A stretch of 23,956 nucleotides of DNA from JBBIQH01 sp964475945 (lineage in GTDB: Archaea; Thermoproteota; Nitrososphaeria; Nitrososphaerales; Nitrosocaldaceae): NCBI GenBank assembly GCA_964475945.1, contig CAYYYF010000018.1, positions 1 through 23,956 on the forward strand, read 5' to 3'. The notes beneath the pieces are model-generated. The model had not been told where the DNA came from, did not search any database, and was given only the letters and a program-made list of their open reading frames with translations. This document shows, piece after piece, positions 1-6,568 of this stretch. The stretch's first letter is position 1. Every line of letters begins with the position of its first letter. The position numbers were made by a program, and so were the translations under genes.

Positions 1-598
1 TGCTCACACATATTATTCGCAAATATAAAAGGAGAAACAAATGATATTCTTTCAATTCCTTACCGGATGCTCACTAAAAGATAAAGTTAGTGATAGCAAT
101 CTCATTGATGGTATAGCTTTCAATTCCTTACCGGATGCTCACCACTTAACTCGCCCCGCCTCCATAAAGCTATAATATCCTTTCAATTCCTTACCGGATG
201 CTCACTTGTGAATGAGGAAGGGTTTAGGAATTTGAAAGATAATATCTTTCAATTCCTTACCGGATGCTCACGATACTGGATGCATGACATGACAACGAAC
301 AAAGACATATCTTTCAATTCCTTACCGGATGCTCACGGCTGCATAGGCGCAAGGATTATTATACAAGGTAATGTTTACCTTTCAATTCCTTACCGGATGC
401 TCACACAGTATACAATGCTTCAAATATAACAACCTAGCTTGTATGCTTTCAATTCCTTACCGGATGCTCACAGGAGGTGAAATATACAAATGAGTCTGGT
501 TGAAGCTACACTTTCAATTCCTTACCGGATGCTCACTTGATAATAACACGTTTATACGTGTATCGTTGTGTTCTTTCAATTCCTTACCGGATGCTCAC
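1..598 (-). CRISPR. CRISPR array, 26-bp repeats, end of a longer array
   Basis: Nine full, identical 26-bp repeats start at 49, 117, 180, 246, 311, 379, 446, 511 and 573. On the plus strand each begins CTTTCAATTCC and ends GGATGCTCAC. Bases 1-7 are the end of a tenth repeat cut by the window edge. The nine spacers are 36-42 bp and all different. Read on the minus strand the repeat ends in ATTGAAAG, the usual 8-nt crRNA 5' tag of archaeal type I-A, I-B and III systems, so I infer minus-strand transcription with the leader to the right. Repeat identity right up to the last copy suggests a recently active array. No cas gene is in the window, so the subtype cannot be fixed. The repeat itself has almost no internal palindrome, as is common in archaeal arrays. 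Confidence 0.97.
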
Positions 599-613
599 CC
601 TTAAACCTTATAT

Positions 614-639
614 ATCAGTTCCATTAACTGGATGCTTAC
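614..639 (-). repeat. Degenerate extra CRISPR repeat beside the array
   Basis: On the minus strand this reads GTAAGCATCCAGTTAATGG, which matches the first half of the array repeat (GTGAGCATCCGGTAAGG) with two substitutions and two single-base insertions. The AATTGAAAG half is largely lost. It is separated from the last true repeat by only about 15 bases (TATA-like TTATATA inside), far shorter than a spacer. It may be a decayed repeat or a leader element that resembles the repeat. Confidence 0.7.
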
Positions 640-806
640 ATCAGAATATCACTGATCTCCAAATATAAACCTTTCCCTAAAAGTATGTCAGACAGTCCTT
701 TAGAATAAGATTTTACGTATGACCGTCTGAAGATTTAGAGAAAGATTTAAATAAAAGTTTCTACAACAAACCTTAAATACTACATTACCAGAATGGGTAT
801 AAACTA
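640..806 (-). promoter_or_regulatory. Probable CRISPR leader
   Basis: This is a non-coding AT-rich stretch between the array and the UPF0147 gene. If the array is transcribed from the minus strand, this is the leader. Minus-strand TATA-like boxes are visible near 660-672 (GGTTTATATTTGG) and 738-752 (ACTTTTATTTAAATC). An inverted repeat TCAGACAGTC (688-697) / GACCGTCTGA (721-730), 9 of 10 matching, surrounds 23 bases and could be a protein-binding site or an RNA hairpin. Orientation is inferred from the repeat, not proven. Confidence 0.6.
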
Positions 807-809
807 TCC

Positions 810-1121
810 TTACCTTATACTCTCCAGTATAGATACTACCTGCCAGAGTGTAACACGCATATGTGATGGTAGATTAGGGGATTGTGTAAGCTCATCAAGC
901 ATGCTAACAGCATTAGCTGCCCTTACTGCATAATCTAACTTCTCATCCTTTAGATTGCTTACTATCTCCTTAATACTCTGCCTTACATGCTTTGGTGTCA
1001 TGCTATTCTCCGCTATACCTGTTAGTATATTTACTGCATTACTTATCTTCTCATAATTCTCCTTCTCTCTGCTATCTGTAGCCTTACCTTTACCTTCTTG
1101 CCTCTTGCCGGGATTGGACAA
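810..1121 (-). CDS. UPF0147 family protein
   Basis: This 103-residue protein belongs by pattern to UPF0147, a small archaeal family of unknown function. The first 25 residues are charged and probably disordered; the rest is all-helical with the family-like stretches about NAVNILTGIAEN and RAANAVSMLDELTQSPNLP. The start is a TTG at 1119-1121. It is chosen because a Shine-Dalgarno-like GGTGAT sits 4 bases upstream on the minus strand and no ATG exists until the middle of the domain. A TATA-like GTATATAAG lies at about 1168-1176, which predicts a leader of roughly 25 nt, unlike most genes here. It ends just before the CRISPR leader and is transcribed toward the array. Confidence 0.9.
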   Translation of the reverse strand: MSNPGKRQEGKGKATDSREKENYEKISNAVNILTGIAENSMTPKHVRQSIKEIVSNLKDEKLDYAVRAANAVSMLDELTQSPNLPSHMRVTLWQVVSILESIR

Positions 1122-1184
1122 CTTATCACCAATTCAGTCTTAAATCAACTTACATAAAAAAGCTTGTGTCTTATATACCATTAA

Positions 1185-2528
1185 CTAACTATCTACCTCT
1201 TGCTGTAATGCATCTATTATGCTTAAGGCATTATCAAGTAACATGTTAAGCTCATCCTTACTTAATGCAAGTGGAGGTATTATTAGCATTATATGCCCCA
1301 ATGGCCTTAAGAAGATACCACGCTTTAAAGCCTCCTGCATTATAGCATAGTTAACCCTTCTATGCGTTAGGGTTAGAGGAACCTTACTTGCCCTATCCTT
1401 AACAAGCTCAACTGCTAGTAGCATACCTTTATGCCTCACATCCCCTACTATATTATACTGCATAAAATCATCTACTCTCTCTCCTATAACCCTAGCATTG
1501 CTCCTAACCCTTGCTATAAGGTTCTCCTTGCTGTAGAGTTGTATGTTTGCTATTGCTGTTGCACATGCTAGAGCATTACCTGTGAATGTATGCCCATGGA
1601 AGAGATGCTTATGTTCATCATAATTGCCTAGGAATGCATTGTATATCTCATCACTAACAAGTGTTGCTGCTAATGGAATGTAACCTGCAGTAAGCATCTT
1701 ACCAAATACTACAATATCTGGTATGCTCCCTTGCTCCATATACTCAACCATTGAGCCTAGCCTACCAAACCCTGTAGCAACCTCATCTAGTATCAATAAG
1801 GTATCATGCTTGCTGCACAGTTCTCTTACACCCCTCTGATACCCTTCAGGGTATATCACAGTCCCTCCTGCTATCTGTGCACCACTCTCCATCACTACAG
1901 CTGCTACATTACCATCCTTTAACTCATGCTCAAGCATACTCAAGCAGTGATGCATATAATCATCATCGCTAACCTCTAGATGCTTCCTATACATGTATGG
2001 CGAGGGTACCTTCCTTACCTTGAATAGCATACTCTCATACGGCTTGAAGAAGTGCTCTAAATAGCCTACAGACATAGCCCCTACAGTATCTCCATGGTAT
2101 GCATGCTCCAATGCAACGAACCTGTTCTTGCTGTAGCCCCTGTTATACCAATACTGGAGGGCGATCTTCAATGCAACCTCTACTGCTGTAGAACCATTAT
2201 CTGTATAGAATACCTTGCCCATACCCTCTGCTATCTTAACAAGCATCTCAGCAAGCATCACTGCCTTATCATTTGTTAAGCCAAAGAGTGTAGAGTGCTG
2301 TAGCATCTTAACCTGCTCTATCATAGCATCTATTATCTCTTGCTTGCTATGCCCCCATACATTACACCACATGCTTGCTACACCATCTAGGTACCTATTG
2401 CCATACTCATCTACAAGGTAAAAGCCCTCACCTCTTACTATCACAGGTATATCCTGCATCAAGTAATCCTTCATCTGTGTGTATGGGTGCCATACATATG
2501 CCTTATCCTTCTCCTTCAATGTTTGCAT
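1185..2528 (-). CDS. bioA: Adenosylmethionine-8-amino-7-oxononanoate aminotransferase
   Basis: This is a class III PLP-dependent aminotransferase of the BioA type, making 7,8-diaminopelargonate from 7-keto-8-aminopelargonate in biotin synthesis. The N-terminal WHPYTQM motif and VASMWCNVWGH are typical of BioA. The PLP-binding Asp is in ILDEVATGFGR (about D248) and the Schiff-base Lys in FGKMLTAGYIPL (about K277). The open frame extends 18 codons further upstream (to 2582). I choose the ATG at 2528 because BioA proteins normally begin just before the WHP motif and because a TATA box (2549-2562) lies about 26 nt upstream, fitting a leaderless mRNA. No bioB, bioD or bioF is nearby, so the gene is isolated. 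Biotin is likely needed for acyl-CoA carboxylase. The amino donor (SAM or lysine) cannot be told from sequence alone. Confidence 0.9.
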   Translation of the reverse strand: MQTLKEKDKAYVWHPYTQMKDYLMQDIPVIVRGEGFYLVDEYGNRYLDGVASMWCNVWGHSKQEIIDAMIEQVKMLQHSTLFGLTNDKAVMLAEMLVKIAEGMGKVFYTDNGSTAVEVALKIALQYWYNRGYSKNRFVALEHAYHGDTVGAMSVGYLEHFFKPYESMLFKVRKVPSPYMYRKHLEVSDDDYMHHCLSMLEHELKDGNVAAVVMESGAQIAGGTVIYPEGYQRGVRELCSKHDTLLILDEVATGFGRLGSMVEYMEQGSIPDIVVFGKMLTAGYIPLAATLVSDEIYNAFLGNYDEHKHLFHGHTFTGNALACATAIANIQLYSKENLIARVRSNARVIGERVDDFMQYNIVGDVRHKGMLLAVELVKDRASKVPLTLTHRRVNYAIMQEALKRGIFLRPLGHIMLIIPPLALSKDELNMLLDNALSIIDALQQEVDS

Positions 2529-2659
2529 ATACCAACTTTCTAACTGTTGTATATTAAATATAGTGTAACATGTTTTTATCATGTAACTGATGTTACATAA
2601 TATTAATTATATAATTGCTGTAACAGAATGCATAAATATTTTGTATTATCATTCCTAGA
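2529..2659. promoter_or_regulatory. Divergent promoter of bioA and the surface protein, with TGTAAC/GTTACA palindromes
   Basis: The bioA TATA box is TATATTTAATATA on the minus strand (2549-2562); the plus-strand gene has ATAAATATTTTG near 2631-2642, about 25 nt before its ATG. Between them lie TGTAACA at 2564-2570, the palindrome TGTAACTGATGTTACA at 2582-2597, and another TGTAACA at 2619-2625. The outer pair 2564-2570 / 2591-2597 is a perfect inverted repeat with 20 bases between. This abuts the bioA TATA box, where an archaeal repressor would act. It loosely resembles the bacterial BirA operator half-site (TTGTAAAC), but that link is only a guess. Confidence 0.65.
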
Positions 2660-3211
2660 ATGATGAGGAGAATAACGTATGCCTCACTGATGTTAGCACT
2701 TATCGCAGGTGCATTACCTTTGGTAGCGGCACAGAAACCACCAGAACCCCTACCAATGCAGACATCCCCATGTTTCCCTGCGAGAGAACATAATGAGGAT
2801 ACAAATGGTTACTACCTTAATGTTACCCCTAACAGTGTTATGCCAGGAGAGGATGTGCAAGCAACCGCTGGTAGCATAACAGTAGATCCAAAGACCCTAA
2901 GGATAACCATAGTATGGTATGATAACAACGCTAATATAGTAGGTTATAGGCATTTCTACGCTGGTGATGATTACGATTACAACTATCCATACTCAGTGAC
3001 AAGCACCTTCACTGTGCCTTCTAATGCACAGCCTAACACAACATGGAGTGTTCTTGCATGCTTCGAGTATACTGATGGTTCCTCAGAGCAGTTCAGATGG
3101 GATATTAGGATAGGGTCATTCATGGTAGTCCCAGAGTTCCTGCTGGGTAGTATAGGCGTTGCTGCATCCATGTTTGGCATATTCTATGCATACAAGGCTA
3201 GAAGAAGGTAA
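2660..3211 (+). CDS. Secreted surface protein with PEFG-CTERM-like anchor
   Basis: This 183-residue protein has an N-terminal signal peptide (MMRR then hydrophobic residues 6-24, likely cleavage after LVAA). Its middle, residues 45-150, looks like one beta-sandwich domain, with two cysteines, C38 and C134, that could pair. The end has VVPEF (156-160), a hydrophobic helix of about 18 residues and RRR at the C-terminus. This PEF + TM + basic tail is the layout of PEFG-CTERM sorting signals known in Thaumarchaeota, where an archaeosortase is expected to process the protein. Here the Gly follows two residues later (PEFLLG). I do not recognise the beta domain. Start: the first of two ATGs, about 25 nt after a TATA-like box. 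It is divergent from bioA. Confidence 0.75.
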   Translation: MMRRITYASLMLALIAGALPLVAAQKPPEPLPMQTSPCFPAREHNEDTNGYYLNVTPNSVMPGEDVQATAGSITVDPKTLRITIVWYDNNANIVGYRHFYAGDDYDYNYPYSVTSTFTVPSNAQPNTTWSVLACFEYTDGSSEQFRWDIRIGSFMVVPEFLLGSIGVAASMFGIFYAYKARRR

Positions 3212-3232
3212 GTAAGGTAAGATTAAAGGTCC

Positions 3233-3260
3233 ATTATTTATTTATTTATTTATTTATTAT
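3233..3260 (+). terminator. T-rich TTTA tandem repeat between convergent genes
   Basis: Five consecutive TTTA units (3237-3256) follow the stop of the surface-protein gene and touch the stop codon of the convergent CopC-CopD gene. A long T-rich plus-strand tract is the usual form of an archaeal terminator. It is also a simple-sequence repeat that may vary in length. Confidence 0.55.
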
Positions 3261-6067
3261 TGCACCTTAATCCTTCCTAAACTCTTACTATACTCACTAG
3301 CAGATCTTAAGTACATAAATGATATACTTGCTATCAATATAGGGAGTAAAGGAGCAAAGACCTCAGCATACCTTACCCCTTTAGTATTATTAACCTCAAC
3401 TGCATTAACGCTAGTATTATCATTAGCAACTCTTGCCTCAGACCACTTTATAACCCCGATGCTTGCTGCCCTGGATGCGGCATACCATACATTCCCATCA
3501 TCATCCATAGTTATCCATTGTATGAAGGTTGCCTTGCTTAATGTATCCACATCCCTTATGCTACCTCTATGGGGATCGAGTATACCTATCTTATCTATCG
3601 TATGCTGAGCATACCAAATATTCCCTAACCTATCCTGTAGTATTGCATAAGGCAATGCATTACTATCTATTACATTGTAACTGTTAACTATACCAAGTAG
3701 ATGGTCTATGTATGTTATCCTTGCAGGGCTACCTACATGCTCAGATACCCATATCGAGCCATCACTGCTTATATGCATGGCAATGGGCTCGCTTAGCCTG
3801 TAATCTAACAGCACTGCTTGCTCATTAACTATCCTCCCTATAGTACCATAGTTGTTCGTGCTTGCTGTAAACCATACATCATTATAGATATCACTCGTTA
3901 TATATGTAGGCATGAAACCTTGAGGAAGTCTATACTCCTTGTATATGCCTTTATTAACATCCTCTATACCATTATACATTATTATTGAACCTTTATCTGC
4001 AAGCGCAAGCCATATCCTATCGTTGCTATCTACATGTATGTATGTTGCAAGTGCATTATAGGGTATATTGAATGTATTAGCATTACCATTAATAGGATCT
4101 ATGTAACCAAATAATCTGCTTGCTGGATCTATGAACCATATCATACCATGAGAGTCTCTAGCAAGTATTGTTGATATCTTACCATTGAATGTATACTCCT
4201 TGAACTCTTTACTTGCTAGATCAAACCTCCATATACTTGCTCTATTACCATCACTAACCCATATAGCATTATCCTCTCTACTATACAATGGATAGAGCGG
4301 TATAGAATCGATGTATGGCATCTTATACTCTTTAACATCAAACCTCATCTCATTAAGATCAGGCTTGATTATTGCATCTATGGATGCAGCTATACTTGGT
4401 GCATCCCTCCTTGTAGCATTAACTTCAATACTCCATAGCCCATTAGATGGGAATACTATGCTATTGTTAACCCATCTACCATCCTTATAACTCAACTCAT
4501 AGGTTATTGGACTCATATCGGTACTGCTAAGCCTAACCTTAACCTTAACACTACTCATATCAAGCATGTTCCCATTGCTATCCCTTGCTACTACCTCTAT
4601 GCTGTTCATACCTACTCTAGCAGGTGTTACTTTAACCTCTACCTCTGCATCCTCTACTGCATACATGCTAGTGAAACCTTTAGAGTTGCTCTGCATACTT
4701 GTATCTGGTAATGAGAACTTTGCTATTGTATATGCCTCTGGAGGAACCGTATTGGTTAGCAATGATACGCTAAGCAGTAATGCCATCCCTATGCAAGCCT
4801 CCAACTTTAGGAGCCCTGATGTATAAGAGTATATGCTATCCACCTCTGCTGAATATGCGCCCTTTACACTTGCTATAACACTTACTACCCTCTTATGCAA
4901 CTTGAGTGTTGAGTAACCCCCAAGGATAACCATCAATGCTGCTAAGACAAGCTTTGCTAGTAGCACCATGCCATACTCACTCTGCACCAACCTAATTATG
5001 TCACTCTCTATACCCCATAGCACCAATGGACCTGTTATGCCTAATACACCTATGCATAATAGAGCAAGTTGGGAGAACCTTGGTATTATTAGGGATAGCG
5101 AGTAGCCTTTTATCATGCTGTCTTTAGCGCTTATACTAGGTATTACCATGAATGCTAATGCTATAACGCCACCTATCCATACAGATGCAAGTATGTTATG
5201 TATAAGATCTACTACCATAGCCTCTGTAGATGCTGCTGCAGCATGGCTTACCAGTGTAGTGCTAACTATAACTGTAGAGCCTATTGCTAGCAGTGCAATG
5301 CTTACCCTCCTTAATGCATCACCCCAATACTTAGCAGTTAGATATGCTAGTGCAAGTAATGCTAATCCAGCAGCGATCCTAAGAAGTAGAAGGTTACCAA
5401 ACCTAGTTACTAATACATACTCTACATCTGTATGTAGCGATATGGATTGTATAACTGCCAATGCTATGCTTGATGCTATAAGCATAGCCCCTGCAAGTAG
5501 AGTTAACATGTATACCCTTCTTGCATCAAAATGTACCTTAAGGAGTGAGCTGATAGGCCATAGGTATAGTATAACTGTTGCTAATCCTATAACCAAAACC
5601 TGAGCCAAGTATGCAGGGAACTTTGCTAATGCATCCTGCATCACTATCTTCTCATTACTTATCCTTTCACTCTCAAGACTATTATCAAATGCAACATCCC
5701 CTACTATGAATATGAAGGTATAATCTACAATATGACCATCTACTTGAGATAGCACCCTTGTATTTACAGTATATATCCCATTGTTAAGGGGTTTAAGGGT
5801 TATCCCAAGCCTTGTTGGATTGCCATCTACATAACCTGTATCATTGTTATCTACCCTGTTGTTTGATGAGTCATACACCCTTATCCAACTGAACCTTGAC
5901 TCGACAGGCTCGCTGAATGTAATAACTACCCTTGTTGGTGCACCTGAGAGCCTCTGGAGGTTTGAGGGATCAGATTCTATAAGCAATGGATGGGCAGATG
6001 CACTACTACTAACCATTACTGCAAGTATAACTGTAAGGATTATGAATCCCTTATAGTTAAATAACAC
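3257..6067 (-). CDS. CopC-CopD copper protein fused to a Vgb-like beta-propeller
   Basis: A 936-residue membrane protein with four parts. Residues 1-25 are a signal peptide; after SASA the mature chain would begin at H26 (HPLLIESDPS), the N-terminal Cu ligand of CopC. The second CopC copper motif, DGH, is at 110-112, closing a CopC domain (26-125). Residues 150-440 contain about eight membrane helices of CopD type, with H275 and H290 in the typical SHA and DLIHN settings. A beta-rich linker domain follows (450-575). Residues 590-875 hold seven repeats with a core (I/V)W at W603, W643, W686, W732, W773, W818 and W861, a seven-bladed propeller like streptogramin lyase (Vgb). A final helix (901-920) anchors the C-terminus. 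Family knowledge says CopC binds periplasmic copper and CopD may import it; a role in feeding copper enzymes is inference. The start ATG has a clear signal peptide right after it. Confidence 0.9.
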   Translation of the reverse strand: MLFNYKGFIILTVILAVMVSSSASAHPLLIESDPSNLQRLSGAPTRVVITFSEPVESRFSWIRVYDSSNNRVDNNDTGYVDGNPTRLGITLKPLNNGIYTVNTRVLSQVDGHIVDYTFIFIVGDVAFDNSLESERISNEKIVMQDALAKFPAYLAQVLVIGLATVILYLWPISSLLKVHFDARRVYMLTLLAGAMLIASSIALAVIQSISLHTDVEYVLVTRFGNLLLLRIAAGLALLALAYLTAKYWGDALRRVSIALLAIGSTVIVSTTLVSHAAAASTEAMVVDLIHNILASVWIGGVIALAFMVIPSISAKDSMIKGYSLSLIIPRFSQLALLCIGVLGITGPLVLWGIESDIIRLVQSEYGMVLLAKLVLAALMVILGGYSTLKLHKRVVSVIASVKGAYSAEVDSIYSYTSGLLKLEACIGMALLLSVSLLTNTVPPEAYTIAKFSLPDTSMQSNSKGFTSMYAVEDAEVEVKVTPARVGMNSIEVVARDSNGNMLDMSSVKVKVRLSSTDMSPITYELSYKDGRWVNNSIVFPSNGLWSIEVNATRRDAPSIAASIDAIIKPDLNEMRFDVKEYKMPYIDSIPLYPLYSREDNAIWVSDGNRASIWRFDLASKEFKEYTFNGKISTILARDSHGMIWFIDPASRLFGYIDPINGNANTFNIPYNALATYIHVDSNDRIWLALADKGSIIMYNGIEDVNKGIYKEYRLPQGFMPTYITSDIYNDVWFTASTNNYGTIGRIVNEQAVLLDYRLSEPIAMHISSDGSIWVSEHVGSPARITYIDHLLGIVNSYNVIDSNALPYAILQDRLGNIWYAQHTIDKIGILDPHRGSIRDVDTLSKATFIQWITMDDDGNVWYAASRAASIGVIKWSEARVANDNTSVNAVEVNNTKGVRYAEVFAPLLPILIASISFMYLRSASEYSKSLGRIKVQ

Positions 6068-6122
6068 AATTAATTATACCTTAATTAATTATTAATGTCT
6101 TATGGTACAAGAATCTAACGGC

Positions 6123-6494
6123 TCACCATATATCCCTTCTAGAGGATAGGTACATGGCATAACCCATTGCTGCTCCTATTATGGCAAGGAATACTAGTAT
6201 AGGTAGGGTAACAGCTCTAGGCAAGGCAGATAACGATACTCCCCATGCATAGAGGAATATGAGTATTACATCAAATGCTACAAACATGAGCACATACGAG
6301 TAATACTGCATCATGAACCTTGTCCTCCCTTCCCCACTAGGCACCTGCCCACACTCCATGGGCATGTACTTTATCGGGTTCCAGAACCTTCTCCTTGGTG
6401 CAACCATCCTTGCTACTATTAATGCTGGAACAGATGCAACTACTCCAAATAATAGCATCCATAGCAGTGGTTCAAACCCTGCACTTGCAGGCAT
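6123..6494 (-). CDS. nuoA: NADH-quinone oxidoreductase subunit A (complex I-like)
   Basis: NuoA is a small three-helix membrane subunit of complex I, close to the quinone channel. Here there are helices near residues 10-27, 60-85 and 93-115, and the family motif KYMPMECGQVP lies in the first loop, followed by FMMQYYSYVLMFVAFD. The frame opens with a GTG at 6509, but a TATA box (TTTTTATATTAG on the minus strand, 6513-6525) overlaps that region and predicts transcription from about 6494. An ATG lies exactly there, so I choose 6494 (123 residues). In most archaea nuoA leads a nuoABCD... operon; here the next gene downstream is the CopC-CopD fusion, 56 bases away, so nuoA stands alone in this window. 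Confidence 0.9.
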   Translation of the reverse strand: MPASAGFEPLLWMLLFGVVASVPALIVARMVAPRRRFWNPIKYMPMECGQVPSGEGRTRFMMQYYSYVLMFVAFDVILIFLYAWGVSLSALPRAVTLPILVFLAIIGAAMGYAMYLSSRRDIW

Positions 6495-6568
6495 ATCTCT
6501 CTTACCCACTACTAATATAAAAAGCTCACTCGCTTGTTTTAAATATGCTATGGTTTATGCTTAATTGA
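6495..6568. promoter_or_regulatory. Divergent promoter of nuoA and the NnrS-like gene
   Basis: Minus strand: TTTTTATATTAG at 6513-6525, centred about 26 nt from the ATG at 6494. Plus strand: TTTTAAATATGC at about 6537-6548, centred about 26 nt before the ATG at 6569. Both spacings fit leaderless transcripts. Confidence 0.6.

Noticed and set aside
208..429. 73-residue open frame on the plus strand
   Set aside because: It runs through CRISPR repeats and spacers; part of the product is the translated repeat (FLTGCS, SLPDAHG, SIPYRMLT).
4566..4826. 86-residue plus-strand frame
   Set aside because: It is a shadow of the CopC-CopD fusion gene.
5115..5603. 162-residue open frame opposite the CopC-CopD gene
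   Set aside because: It is antisense to a well-supported membrane domain and shows only the mirrored composition of that gene.
6466..6484. GGTTCAAACCC, resembling a tRNA T-loop
   Set aside because: It lies inside nuoA coding sequence, and no acceptor stem or anticodon arm can be built around it. I found no tRNA gene in the window.
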